DNA of 64,000 bases from Schaedlerella glycyrrhizinilytica_A (GCF_042852765.1 NZ_AP031414.1), one strand, 5' to 3'. Positions 26,257 to 34,888 are shown, counted from the first letter of the stretch. The notes: generated by a model from the letters alone, not told the origin. Program-made: numbers and translations.

Positions 26257-26285
26257 TTGATTATTTTATTGAAAAACCTTATTAT
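26257..26285 (+). promoter_or_regulatory. Promoter of ftsZ
   Basis: TTGATT (26257-26262), 17-bp spacer, TATTAT (26280-26285), in an AT-rich 176-nt gap. It lets ftsZ be transcribed apart from the upstream cluster. Confidence 0.65.
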
Positions 26286-26361
26286 ATATTCATTGGAGTG
26301 TATCATTCAATGTTAAAGGGATGTATAAAAAATTAATAGGATGACAAAGGAGGAAATACTC

Positions 26362-27546
26362 TTGTTAGAAATTAAAACCAACGAATCAGAAGCAGCTGCA
26401 AGGATCATAGTCATTGGAGTCGGCGGCGGCGGTAATAATGCTGTGAACCGGATGATCGACGAGCAGATTGCAGGTGTAGAATTTATTGCGATTAATACAG
26501 ATAAACAAGCACTGCAGTTATGTAAGGCACCGACATTGATGCAGATCGGAGAAAAGCTGACCAAGGGACTGGGTGCGGGAGCGCAGCCTGAGGTAGGGGA
26601 GAAAGCAGCAGAAGAGAGCGCGGAGGAGATTTCCGCAGCACTGAAAGGTGCGGACATGGTATTCGTTACCTGTGGAATGGGTGGCGGTACAGGAACCGGT
26701 GCGACACCGGTCGTAGCACGGATCGCAAAGGAACAGGGCGCACTGACAGTCGGCGTTGTTACGAAGCCGTTCCGTTTTGAATCCAGAACCCGTATGGCGA
26801 ACGCTCTTGCGGGAATCGACAAATTAAAAGAGAATGTGGACACATTGATCGTAATTCCGAATGATAAACTTCTGGAAGTAGTAGACAGAAGGACAACGAT
26901 GCCGGAAGCTTTGAAGAAAGCTGACGAAGTGCTCCAGCAAGGTATCCAGGGTATTACAGACCTGATCAATGTACCGTCTTTGATCAACCTCGACTTTGCG
27001 GATGTACAGACTGTTATGAAAGACAAGGGTATCGCTCATATCGGTATCGGAGCCGGACGCGGAGACGACAAGGCGCTTGAGGCAGTCAAACAGGCAGTTG
27101 CCAGTCCGCTTCTGGAAACAACGATCCAGGGCGCTTCCCATGTTATCATCAATGTATCCGGAGACATCACACTTATGGATGCTTCCGATGCGGCAGAATA
27201 TGTACAGGAACTTGCCGGAGAGAATGCGAATATTATTTTCGGTGCTACGTACGATGATACGAAATCAGACGAAGCTACCATCACTGTTATTGCAACCGGT
27301 CTGCATAATGTGGGCGGAAGCTCATCGAAGCTTAAAGCAAGACTGGAGGGACAGCAGAAAGTCGGATCGATTCTTCCATCCGGAGATATGACGGGAAGAA
27401 CATCTATGGCTTCTGACCGTGTGGCTCCGAGAAGTACGATGACAAGAGAAGCAGGCGGCACGATTCCGTCATTGCAGCAGACTCGTACACCATCCGGCAC
27501 TGTAAAAGAACAGTCCATTAAGATTCCGGATTTCTTCCGTAAATAA
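26362..27546 (+). CDS. ftsZ: Cell division tubulin homologue FtsZ
   Basis: This 394-aa GTPase forms the Z ring. The GTP-binding tubulin signature GGGTGTG lies at residues 107-113. The start region IIVIGVGGGGNNAVNRMI, the T7-loop segment INLDFADVQTVMKDKG and a C-terminal peptide IKIPDFFRK for partner binding are present. The start is UUG 26362, since AAGGAGG lies 9 nt before it and the N terminus MLEIKTNE then matches other FtsZ proteins; an in-frame ATG at 26341 lies before that ribosome site. ftsA is absent from the cluster, as in many Clostridia. A terminator follows directly. Confidence 0.98.
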   Translation: MLEIKTNESEAAARIIVIGVGGGGNNAVNRMIDEQIAGVEFIAINTDKQALQLCKAPTLMQIGEKLTKGLGAGAQPEVGEKAAEESAEEISAALKGADMVFVTCGMGGGTGTGATPVVARIAKEQGALTVGVVTKPFRFESRTRMANALAGIDKLKENVDTLIVIPNDKLLEVVDRRTTMPEALKKADEVLQQGIQGITDLINVPSLINLDFADVQTVMKDKGIAHIGIGAGRGDDKALEAVKQAVASPLLETTIQGASHVIINVSGDITLMDASDAAEYVQELAGENANIIFGATYDDTKSDEATITVIATGLHNVGGSSSKLKARLEGQQKVGSILPSGDMTGRTSMASDRVAPRSTMTREAGGTIPSLQQTRTPSGTVKEQSIKIPDFFRK

Positions 27547-27561
27547 AAGAATGATAAGCAG

Positions 27562-27598
27562 AGCACCAGTCACAATATGTCGTCTGGTGCTTTTTTTG
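27562..27598 (+). terminator. Terminator after ftsZ
   Basis: AGCACCAG (27562-27569) pairs with CTGGTGCT (27584-27591), followed by seven T residues. The T tract runs into a Spo0A box. Confidence 0.88.
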
Positions 27599-27662
27599 TC
27601 GAAACTTATTTGTGACGTCTCGTCAACTTCTGACAAACTTTCCACAGGTTATTTTCTATAAT
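27595..27662 (+). promoter_or_regulatory. Spo0A-type promoter of spoIIGA-sigE with two 0A boxes and long -35/-10 spacing
   Basis: A perfect 0A box TTTGTCGAA lies at 27595-27603. A second box in reverse (TCTGACAAA, 27629-27637) overlaps the -35-like CTGACA (27630-27635). TATAAT is at 27657-27662, 21 bp away. The B. subtilis spoIIG promoter has the same oddity: about 22-bp spacing with Spo0A bound at the -35. Confidence 0.72.
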
Positions 27663-27715
27663 AGATTTTGGCTGGAAAAGCCGGGTACATTTTTAGCTGC
27701 TAAAAGAGGTGAAAT

Positions 27716-28546
27716 ATGTACTACGAATTATACATAGATGTTTTTTGGATGACAAATTTTATGATGGATTCTCTGCTTTTGTTTGCAGTCAGGCAAATGC
27801 TGAAATGTCCGGTCGGAAAAGGGCGGATTTTTATGGGTGGCATCGTGGGGAGCACGATGACCTGCCTGATCGTCTTACTCCCGTTATCCGGGCTTTTACG
27901 GTTTTTTGCAGGAGGGATTTTGACAGCGCTTGTGATGATCCGTGTGGGTTTTGGAAAGCAGCCGGTCAGAATGTACAGAAAGGCATTTGTTTTCTTGTAT
28001 ATTTCTGCATTTCTGATGAGTGGAATCCTGCAGCTGTTCCGCCCGTATATGGATACGATGAGTCTGTTTTTTGTAATTGCGTCAGCCGCATATGCGGTGC
28101 TGAAAGGAATACAAAGCCTGTGGGAAAACATTCAGGGAGAACAGAAGCGGATCTGCGAGGTACTTCTGATACAGAATGAAAAAAAATGCAGGGTGCGGGC
28201 ATTGCTGGATACGGGCAATCTGCTTACGGATCCGGTTACAAAAGAACCGGTTTGTGTGGCGGATGCACAGATGATCACAGCATTTCTCGGGGAAAATATA
28301 GACAAAGAAAGTCTGAAACTGCATTATCTTCCGTTCCGGTCAGTCGGAGGAAACGGCGTGATGCCTGTGATCAGGATCCGGCAGATGCAGATCACAGAAA
28401 AGCAGACGATACAAGTGGAAAATCCACTGCTTGCGATCAGCAGAGGGAAACTTTCGGAAGAGGAGGATTATCAGATGATTTTAAATCCGGACATAGTGGG
28501 AGGAAAGAAAGATGGTTGTAAAAGTAGCAATGCCAGAACAGTTTAA
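27716..28546 (+). CDS. spoIIGA: Sigma-E processing aspartic peptidase SpoIIGA
   Basis: The 276-aa protein has five predicted N-terminal membrane helices (about 1-130) and a C-terminal aspartic protease-like domain. D165 in RALLDTGNLLTDP is the likely catalytic residue. In the mother cell it is activated by SpoIIR from the forespore and cuts the pro-peptide from SigmaE. GAGGTG lies before ATG 27716. Its last 35 nt overlap the sigE start in another frame, so the two are translationally coupled. The C terminus is slightly shorter than in B. subtilis. The promoter is of Spo0A type. Confidence 0.94.
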   Translation: MYYELYIDVFWMTNFMMDSLLLFAVRQMLKCPVGKGRIFMGGIVGSTMTCLIVLLPLSGLLRFFAGGILTALVMIRVGFGKQPVRMYRKAFVFLYISAFLMSGILQLFRPYMDTMSLFFVIASAAYAVLKGIQSLWENIQGEQKRICEVLLIQNEKKCRVRALLDTGNLLTDPVTKEPVCVADAQMITAFLGENIDKESLKLHYLPFRSVGGNGVMPVIRIRQMQITEKQTIQVENPLLAISRGKLSEEEDYQMILNPDIVGGKKDGCKSSNARTV

Positions 28547-29252
28547 ATTGAAGATCGTACCGGATATTCGGAATTTTTTCTTTTCAAGTCAAAGAGAAAT
28601 CCATTATATCGGCGGATCGGAAGTGCTTCCGGCTCCGTTGGAAGCAGATCAGGAAGCGGACGTGATCCGGCAGATAGGTACAGAATATGATCAGGAAGCA
28701 AAAAAGATTTTGATCGAACATAATCTCCGGCTGGTTGTATACATAGCGAAAAAATTTGACAATACCGGCGTCGGGGTGGAAGATCTGATCTCCATCGGAA
28801 CGATCGGTCTGATCAAGGCGATCAATACGTTTAATCCGACCAAAAAGATCAAACTGGCAACGTATGCGTCACGTTGTATTGAAAATGAAATTCTGATGTA
28901 TCTGCGGCGGAATAATAAGACAAAATTGGAAGTGTCGATCGATGAACCGCTGAATGTGGACTGGGATGGAAATGAATTGCTGCTTTCCGATATTTTAGGA
29001 ACTGAGGAAGACACCATTTATAAAGATCTGGAAAACGAAGCGGAACGCCGACTGTTGAACCGGGCGATCAATCAGCTTTCCAGCAGAGAAAAACTGATCG
29101 TGAAAATGCGGTTTGGGCTGGATCATCCGGACGGAGAAGAGAAAACGCAAAAGGAAGTCGCAGATTATCTCGGGATCTCACAGTCTTATATTTCGCGCCT
29201 TGAGAAGAAGATCATGCAGCGTCTGAAACGGGAGATGGTGCGTTATGAATAG
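28512..29252 (+). CDS. sigE: RNA polymerase sporulation sigma factor SigE
   Basis: The 246-aa sigma-70-type factor directs early mother-cell transcription. An N-terminal pro-sequence of about 25-30 residues (MVVKVAMPEQFKLKIVP) is present, then region 2 (NLRLVVYIAKKFDNTGVGVE and LATYASRCIENEILMYLRR) and region 4 with the DNA-reading helix near YLGISQSYISRLEKK. The pro-sequence ends before EIHYIGGSEVLP, matching the cleavage area of other pro-SigmaE proteins. GGAGG lies before ATG 28512. Usually sigG follows at once; here two unrelated genes lie in between. Confidence 0.96.
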   Translation: MVVKVAMPEQFKLKIVPDIRNFFFSSQREIHYIGGSEVLPAPLEADQEADVIRQIGTEYDQEAKKILIEHNLRLVVYIAKKFDNTGVGVEDLISIGTIGLIKAINTFNPTKKIKLATYASRCIENEILMYLRRNNKTKLEVSIDEPLNVDWDGNELLLSDILGTEEDTIYKDLENEAERRLLNRAINQLSSREKLIVKMRFGLDHPDGEEKTQKEVADYLGISQSYISRLEKKIMQRLKREMVRYE

Positions 29253-29289
29253 CAAGGCGGTAAGTGGTCTGTAAGAGGAAACATTTTGC

Positions 29290-29318
29290 TTTACGGAAAA
29301 GTGAAGCAATGCTATAAT
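29290..29318 (+). promoter_or_regulatory. Promoter of the beta-CASP nuclease gene
   Basis: TTTACG (29290-29295), 17-bp spacer, TATAAT (29313-29318) with an upstream TG (extended -10). Confidence 0.65.
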
Positions 29319-29371
29319 AAAGAAGAAGGATTCTGTGTAGTGCAGAGTATGCCGAAAGGTTGGTGAAGAGT

Positions 29372-30988
29372 ATGAAATTGACATTTGTTGGGGCTGCGCA
29401 CGAAGTGACAGGAAGCTGCCATCTTCTCCAGGCTGCAGGGAAAAACATCCTGATCGATTGCGGGATGGAGCAGGGACCGGATCTGTATGAGAATTTTGGA
29501 CTCCCGATCCCGGGAAATGAAGTAGATTATGTACTTTTGACACATGCACATATCGATCACTCCGGTATGCTTCCGAAGTTGGTGAAGAACGGATTTAAAG
29601 GAGAGATCGTAACCACATTTGCGACGGCGGATCTGTGTAATATCATGCTTCGCGACAGTGCGCACATTCAGGAGTTTGAGGCGGAATGGCGCAACAGGAA
29701 AGGCAGGCGTGCCGGACAGCCGGAATTTGAACCGGTGTATGTGATGCAGGACGCTCTTGATGCGATCGAATTATTTGCGCCTTGTGATTACGGGGTGAGG
29801 ATTCAGCTCTGTGAGGGAATCGACATCCGTTTTACAGATATCGGTCATCTGCTTGGATCTGCCAGCATTGAAGTATGGATCACAGAAGATGAGATCAGTA
29901 AGAAGATCGTCTTTTCCGGCGATGTGGGAAATATACAGCAGCCGATCATCAAAGACCCGAAGACAACGGAGTCTGCGGATTATGTTGTGATCGAGTCTAC
30001 ATACGGAAACCGTTACCATGATATGGAACAGCGACCGGATTACGTCGGCGAATTTACACGGATTCTGAGAGAGACCTTTGATAAAGGCGGAAATGTAGTG
30101 ATTCCGTCATTTGCGGTGGGACGTACCCAGGAATTGTTATACTTTATCCGGGAGATCAAGGAAAAAGGACTTTTAAAAGAGTATCAGGATTTTGAAGTAT
30201 ATCTGGACAGCCCGCTTGCAATTGAAGCGACACGGGTCTTTACAAAAAATATGCAGGGATGCTTTGACGAGGAAGCGCTTCAGCTTGTCAATTCCGGGGT
30301 GAATCCGCTGATCTTTCCGGGATTGAAAATATCGACTACAAGCGACGACTCGAAGATGATCAATTTTATCGAGAAACCAAAAGTCATCATCTCAGCTTCC
30401 GGGATGTGTGATGCAGGACGGATCCGGCATCATTTGAAACACAATCTCTGGAGAGCGGAATGTACGGTTCTCTTTGTCGGATATCAGGCAGTGGGAACAT
30501 TGGGACGGAGACTTTTGGAGGGTGAGAAGAACGTCAGACTGTTCGGTGAGCCGATCGAAGTACATGCCAGGATCGAGAGTCTTCACGGTATCAGCGGACA
30601 TGCGGACAAGAACGGACTTTTAAATTGGCTGAAAGGTTTCCGGACGCCGCTCTCCCATGTGTTTGTCGTGCATGGTGAAGACACGGTGACGGAAGAATTT
30701 GCAGCATCGGTGGAAGCGGAGATCGGATGTCCGGCATTTGCACCATTCCCGGGCGGATGTGTGGATCTGGCGGCAAATGAGATCATATCCGAGGGAACGC
30801 GTATACCGATCAAGGAGAAGAAACCTGCACAGAAGAAAGCAGATGCTGCATTTGAGCGCCTGCTGGCGGCAGGAAAACGTCTGTTGGATGTTATTTACAG
30901 AAATCAGGGACTTGCGAATAAGGATAAGGCAAAATTTGAATCTCAGGTGAACAATCTTGCGGATCGATGGGATCGATTTGACGGATGA
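29372..30988 (+). CDS. Metallo-beta-lactamase / beta-CASP RNA-processing nuclease
   Basis: This 538-aa protein has the MBL core (THAHIDHSG, metal ligands H58-A-H60-I-D62-H63, with SGDVGN further on). The beta-CASP cap carries PSFAVGRTQELLY, the ISASGMCDAGRIRHHLKHNL block and C-terminal SGHADKNGLL. The plan is that of the Ysh1/CPSF-73-like bacterial nucleases (EC 3.1-type RNases), which cut RNA; its substrates here are unknown. The conserved start MKLTFVGAAHEVTGSCHLL supports ATG 29372 over an in-frame UUG at 29360. It sits between sigE and sigG with its own vegetative promoter, so a sporulation role is not implied. Confidence 0.9.
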   Translation: MKLTFVGAAHEVTGSCHLLQAAGKNILIDCGMEQGPDLYENFGLPIPGNEVDYVLLTHAHIDHSGMLPKLVKNGFKGEIVTTFATADLCNIMLRDSAHIQEFEAEWRNRKGRRAGQPEFEPVYVMQDALDAIELFAPCDYGVRIQLCEGIDIRFTDIGHLLGSASIEVWITEDEISKKIVFSGDVGNIQQPIIKDPKTTESADYVVIESTYGNRYHDMEQRPDYVGEFTRILRETFDKGGNVVIPSFAVGRTQELLYFIREIKEKGLLKEYQDFEVYLDSPLAIEATRVFTKNMQGCFDEEALQLVNSGVNPLIFPGLKISTTSDDSKMINFIEKPKVIISASGMCDAGRIRHHLKHNLWRAECTVLFVGYQAVGTLGRRLLEGEKNVRLFGEPIEVHARIESLHGISGHADKNGLLNWLKGFRTPLSHVFVVHGEDTVTEEFAASVEAEIGCPAFAPFPGGCVDLAANEIISEGTRIPIKEKKPAQKKADAAFERLLAAGKRLLDVIYRNQGLANKDKAKFESQVNNLADRWDRFDG

Positions 30989-31019
30989 CAGATCAGTTCT
31001 CATCGCCATAAGGAAAGAG

Positions 31020-31062
31020 GACGGGTTCAGACAGAGTGTTTTCGGCTCTGTCTGAACCCGTC
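31020..31062. repeat. 17-bp perfect inverted repeat without a T tract
   Basis: GACGGGTTCAGACAGAG (31020-31036) is fully complementary to 31046-31062 with a 9-nt loop. It stands in the gap after the beta-CASP gene and is followed by TGGATTGCC, not by T residues. It may be a Rho-independent pause or an mRNA 3'-end protector. Confidence 0.7.
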
Positions 31063-31146
31063 TGGATTGCCCGCACTTGTAGCGGAACATCATTGGCGGA
31101 CGCCTGCTGGAAAGACAAAAGAATAAGAGAAAAGTGAGGAATACGA

Positions 31147-32673
31147 ATGGATGGAACGACATGGGGGATCTTTGCGATCATCATCATTTATCTGTTGGGG
31201 ATGGTCGCAGTAGGTCTCTATTATATGAAAAAAAACAGCTCAACGGGGGATTATTATCTTGGAGGACGTAAGCTGGGACCGATCGTAACGGCGATGAGTG
31301 CGGAGGCGTCGGATATGAGCAGCTGGCTTTTGATGGGACTTCCGGGAGTTGCATATTTAACCGGAGTAGCAGACGCGGCATGGACGGCGATCGGTCTGGC
31401 GATCGGAACTTACTTAAACTGGCTGATCGTGGCAAAAAGACTGCGTCGGTATACTGTGGTAGCAGGAAATTCGATCACGATACCGGAGTTTTTTTCCAAC
31501 CGTTATCGCGATAAGAGCCGGATCCTGGTTGCGGTTTCGGCGATTTTTATCGTGATCTTCTTTATCCCGTATACGGCGTCCGGATTCGCGGCCTGCGGAA
31601 AACTCTTCTCCACATTGTTTGGCGTCTCTTACGTTCCGGCGATGATCGTCAGTGCGATCGTGATCGTGGCTTATACGGCGCTGGGCGGATTTTCCGCGGC
31701 GAGCACGACAGATCTGATCCAGAGTATCGTGATGTCGTTTGCTTTGATCTGTGTGGTGCTTTTCGGTGTAAAAACGGCGGGCGGAACCGATGTGATCCTC
31801 TCTCAGGCTGGGGAACTTCCGGGGTATCTGTCGATGACGCAGACCTATATGAACGGCGAAGCGACAGAGTATGGCGCGATCAAGATTGCGTCTATGCTTG
31901 CATGGGGGCTTGGTTATTTTGGAATGCCGCATATTTTGCTTCGGTTTATGGCGATCGAAGATGAGAAGAAGATCAAGATTTCCAGACGGATCGCGACAGT
32001 ATGGGTTGTGATCTCTATGAGTGTGGCGATCTTCATCGGAATTGTCGGAAATAATTTGTCTCGAAACGGTGCGCTTCAGGTATTGGAGGGATCCGATTCT
32101 GAAAAGTTGATCATTACGCTCGGAACATTGATGAGTAAAAGCGGATTCCTTGGAATTTTAGTTGCGGGACTGATCATGTCCGGAATACTGGCGTGCACGA
32201 TGTCAACGGCAGATTCCCAGCTTCTGGCTGCATCCTCCAGTATTTCCGAGGATTTGCTAAAGAAAGTATTTCATTTGGAGATCAAAGAAAAGACTTCTTT
32301 GCTGGCGGCAAGAGCGACGGTGCTTGTGATTTCGATCCTCGGTGTATTTATGGCGATGGATCCGGAAAGCTCGGTGTTTGGGATCGTATCCTTTGCATGG
32401 GCAGGATTCGGCGCAGTATTCGGACCGGTTATGCTTCTGGCGCTGTTCTGGAAACGTTCCAATCGAAATGGGGCGATCGTGAGCATGATCTCCGGAGGTG
32501 TGATGATCTTTGTGTGGAAATACCTTGTACGTCCGATGGGAGGCGCCTGGGATATTTATGAACTGCTTCCAGCATTTTTAGTGGCGATCGTGCTGAATGT
32601 AGTCGTAAGTCTTTTGACGGCTCCGCCGCAGCAGGAAATTTTGGACGAGTTTGAAAAAGCTGCCCGCGGATAA
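31147..32673 (+). CDS. putP: Sodium/proline symporter (SSS family)
   Basis: The 508-aa polytopic protein has about 13 membrane helices and the SSS-family signatures YYLGGRKLGPIVTAMSAEAS and DMSSWLLMGLPG. RAATVLVI-type late helices with STADSQLLAASSSISEDL supply the second half of the Na+ site. PutP takes up proline with sodium for osmoprotection or as a Stickland substrate. The length matches (about 500). AAGTGAGG lies before ATG 31147. It is unrelated to sporulation, though it is placed between sigE and sigG. Substrate is inferred from overall similarity; related members carry other solutes such as pantothenate. Confidence 0.88.
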   Translation: MDGTTWGIFAIIIIYLLGMVAVGLYYMKKNSSTGDYYLGGRKLGPIVTAMSAEASDMSSWLLMGLPGVAYLTGVADAAWTAIGLAIGTYLNWLIVAKRLRRYTVVAGNSITIPEFFSNRYRDKSRILVAVSAIFIVIFFIPYTASGFAACGKLFSTLFGVSYVPAMIVSAIVIVAYTALGGFSAASTTDLIQSIVMSFALICVVLFGVKTAGGTDVILSQAGELPGYLSMTQTYMNGEATEYGAIKIASMLAWGLGYFGMPHILLRFMAIEDEKKIKISRRIATVWVVISMSVAIFIGIVGNNLSRNGALQVLEGSDSEKLIITLGTLMSKSGFLGILVAGLIMSGILACTMSTADSQLLAASSSISEDLLKKVFHLEIKEKTSLLAARATVLVISILGVFMAMDPESSVFGIVSFAWAGFGAVFGPVMLLALFWKRSNRNGAIVSMISGGVMIFVWKYLVRPMGGAWDIYELLPAFLVAIVLNVVVSLLTAPPQQEILDEFEKAARG

Positions 32674-32799
32674 TGCGGACAGATAAAATCAGTGTCAAGG
32701 AGTAAAACTTTTTTTATTTTGGCACGGACAGAATAACAGAATGTGATAGTGAGAAGAATTCTACTAGATGGAAATTCATCTGGCAGGAGGATTTGAGCT

Positions 32800-33582
32800 A
32801 TGGCATTGAACAAAGTAGAAATATGTGGGGTAAATACGGCAAAGCTTCCGCTCTTGAAAGAAGAAGAGAAGGAAGCTTTGTTTGCGCGTATCAAAGAGGG
32901 AAGCGAGGAAGCGCGGGAGGAATATATCAAAGGGAATCTGAGGCTTGTGCTAAGCGTGATCAAGCGATTTTCCGGGGGAAATGAAAATGCCGACGATCTG
33001 TTCCAGATCGGTTGTGTGGGGCTTATGAAAGCTGTGGATAATTTTGATCCGGGAAGAGAGGTAAAATTCTCCACTTATGCGGTGCCGATGATCATCGGTG
33101 AGATCCGCCGATATTTAAGGGATAATAATTCGATCCGGGTCAGCCGTTCTCTTCGGGATACCGCCTATAAAGCGATTTATGCGAAAGAGGGGTATATGAA
33201 GAAACATATGAAAGAACCTACGGTGCAGGAGATCGCGGAGGAGATCGGCATCTCGAAAGAAGATATCGTCTATGCGCTGGATGCGATCCAGGCGCCGGTC
33301 AGTCTTTATGAACCGGTGTACAGCGACGGCGGCGACACGCTGTATGTGATGGATCAGGTCAGCGATAAGAAAAGCAGGGAGGAGAACTGGATCGAAGAAC
33401 TTTCTCTGGAAGCTGCAATGGAACGGCTGAATGAGCGGGAAAGGTATATTATCCGTCTTCGTTTCTTTGAGGGAAAGACACAGATGGAAGTGGCGAGGGA
33501 AATCCGGATCTCACAGGCGCAGGTCAGCAGACTGGAAAAAAATGCGCTCAAAACAATGCGCCGCTATCTGCTTGGAAAATAA
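32800..33582 (+). CDS. sigG: RNA polymerase sporulation sigma factor SigG
   Basis: This 260-aa sigma factor directs late forespore transcription. Region 2 shows NLRLVLSVIKRFSGGNENAD, FQIGCVGLMKAVDNFDP and FSTYAVPMIIGEIRRYLRDN. Region 3 has MKEPTVQEIAEEIGISKED, and region 4 ends in EIRISQAQVSRLEKNALK. The N terminus NKVEICGVNTAKLPLL is the SigG type, with no pro-sequence. GGAGG precedes ATG 32800 by 9 nt. A SigmaF/SigmaG promoter is expected in 32700-32790, but I could not place one with confidence. Homologues normally sit right after sigE; here sigE is 3.5 kb upstream. Confidence 0.95.
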   Translation: MALNKVEICGVNTAKLPLLKEEEKEALFARIKEGSEEAREEYIKGNLRLVLSVIKRFSGGNENADDLFQIGCVGLMKAVDNFDPGREVKFSTYAVPMIIGEIRRYLRDNNSIRVSRSLRDTAYKAIYAKEGYMKKHMKEPTVQEIAEEIGISKEDIVYALDAIQAPVSLYEPVYSDGGDTLYVMDQVSDKKSREENWIEELSLEAAMERLNERERYIIRLRFFEGKTQMEVAREIRISQAQVSRLEKNALKTMRRYLLGK

Positions 33583-33595
33583 TAACGTTTTTATA

Positions 33596-33624
33596 TTGAA
33601 ATTTCCATAAGGTCATACTATTAT
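33596..33624 (+). promoter_or_regulatory. Promoter of the HAD phosphatase gene
   Basis: TTGAAA (33596-33601), 17-bp spacer, TATTAT (33619-33624), directly after sigG. Confidence 0.65.
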
Positions 33625-33730
33625 AGATTACAGGCGGGGCATGGAGCGGCAGGATCGGTTTTACGACAGTATGGTTTTGGGGCTTTTTGACTCTGACATC
33701 TTTTATTTTACAGGGAGGTAAAGGGAAGCG

Positions 33731-34393
33731 ATGTATAAAGCTTGTATATTTGATCTGGATGGGACATTGACAGATACGCTGGATTCTCTGACCTTTTCGG
33801 TAAATGAATCACTTTGTGAGATGAAGCTTCCGAAGATCACAGAAGAACAGTGCAGGATGTTTGTCGGGAACGGCGCCCGGGTGCTGATGGAAAAAGCATT
33901 GACGGCAGCGGGAGCCGATCCCAAAGAACGGATCGAAGAGGCGATGGAAGTATACGGACGTATATTTGATGCCAACTGCACATATCATGTAATACCTTAC
34001 GAGGGCATCCGGGAGATGCTCGATACATTGAAAGACGCCGGGGTGGAACTGGCAGTGCTTTCCAATAAACCGCATAAGCAGGCGGTTCATGTGGTGGAGA
34101 CGATTTTTGGAAGCGGATATTTTCGGCAGATCCGGGGACAGCAGGAGGGGATACCGAGAAAACCGGATCCGACGGCGGTTCTTCAGATCGCGGAAATCCT
34201 GCATGCGAAGCCGGAGGAAGTTCTGTATGTGGGAGATTCGGAAGTGGATGTCGCTACGGGCAATGCGGCAAATATGAAGACGGTCGGCGTGACCTGGGGA
34301 TTTCGAAGCCGGGAAGCGCTGAGGGCTGCAGGAGCAGAACGGATTGCCGACAGACCGGAAGAGATCGCTGCAATGGCATGTGATCCGAGATGA
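33731..34393 (+). CDS. HAD-family hydrolase (phosphoglycolate phosphatase-like)
   Basis: The 220-aa cytosolic enzyme has motif I FDLDGTLTDTLDS with nucleophile D9 and acid/base D11, motif II VLSNKPHKQAV, motif III KPDPTAV with the conserved Lys, and motif IV VGDSEVDVATGNAA. The helical cap (about 20-85) is of the C1 type seen in phosphoglycolate phosphatases and beta-phosphoglucomutases. Phosphatase activity on a small phosphorylated metabolite is therefore likely, but the substrate cannot be named. ATG 33731 follows GGGAGG. A small acidic protein gene follows after 78 nt. Confidence 0.9.
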   Translation: MYKACIFDLDGTLTDTLDSLTFSVNESLCEMKLPKITEEQCRMFVGNGARVLMEKALTAAGADPKERIEEAMEVYGRIFDANCTYHVIPYEGIREMLDTLKDAGVELAVLSNKPHKQAVHVVETIFGSGYFRQIRGQQEGIPRKPDPTAVLQIAEILHAKPEEVLYVGDSEVDVATGNAANMKTVGVTWGFRSREALRAAGAERIADRPEEIAAMACDPR

Positions 34394-34471
34394 TTTTCGC
34401 ATTGATGAACAAGGGACATTGTCCTTTACATTGACGCTGAAAAAAGACAAAGAATAAGGAGGTTAAGAAAC

Positions 34472-34735
34472 ATGAATGAGTACAGTGAAGAGTGTCTGTT
34501 GACTTTCTTAGAGAAACAGTCACAGTTATTTGACGAGCCGGTTGCGGAGACGCAGGAAGAGGCGGAAGCATTTTTGGAAGATTGTATGGCGGTTGTTGTC
34601 GATTCGCTTGGAGAAGTAAGAGAATATTTTGAAGAGAACGGCATCGATGTGGATTCCATGAGCGAGGAAGAACTGGAAGATGCTTCGGAAGTATTCGCGC
34701 TGCCGAACGGACAGTATCTGATCGTAGAGGGATAA
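34472..34735 (+). CDS. Small acidic protein of unknown function
   Basis: This 87-aa protein was not recognised. It is very acidic, with clusters such as AETQEEAEAFLED and MSEEELEDASEVFALP, has no membrane segment or signal, and is predicted to be mainly helical. AAGGAGG lies just upstream of ATG 34472, and codon use matches neighbours, so it is judged real. It lies between a HAD phosphatase and the minus-strand FMN-binding-like gene and could share the HAD transcript. No function is offered. Confidence 0.65.
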   Translation: MNEYSEECLLTFLEKQSQLFDEPVAETQEEAEAFLEDCMAVVVDSLGEVREYFEENGIDVDSMSEEELEDASEVFALPNGQYLIVEG

Positions 34736-34798
34736 CGTATATCCGGCAGATAATTCCGGACAGTCATATTGCAGTACGGAAGTTCTTCGGAACGTTTC

Positions 34799-34842
34799 GT
34801 ATCGGTGTACAAAGGGCGATTATCCCTCGTACGCGGATGTGA
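34799..34842. repeat. Decayed relative of the palindromic repeat element
   Basis: ATCGGTGTACAAAGGG (34801-34816) and CCCTCGTACGCGGAT (34824-34838) form an imperfect inverted repeat. It shares the TCGGTGTACAA core and spacing with the short element at 9518-9563. It lies next to a terminator, like the other copies. The relation is weaker than between the other two. Confidence 0.45.
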
Positions 34843-34856
34843 GAGCGAGCAATAAG

Positions 34857-34888
34857 AAAAGCCGCGGCCTATTGAGCTGCGGCTTTTT
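34857..34888 (+). terminator. Bidirectional terminator between convergent genes
   Basis: AAAAGCCGC (34857-34865) pairs with GCGGCTTTT (34879-34887), followed by T. The right arm also encodes the last residues of the minus-strand gene, whose stop lies in the loop. Confidence 0.8.
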
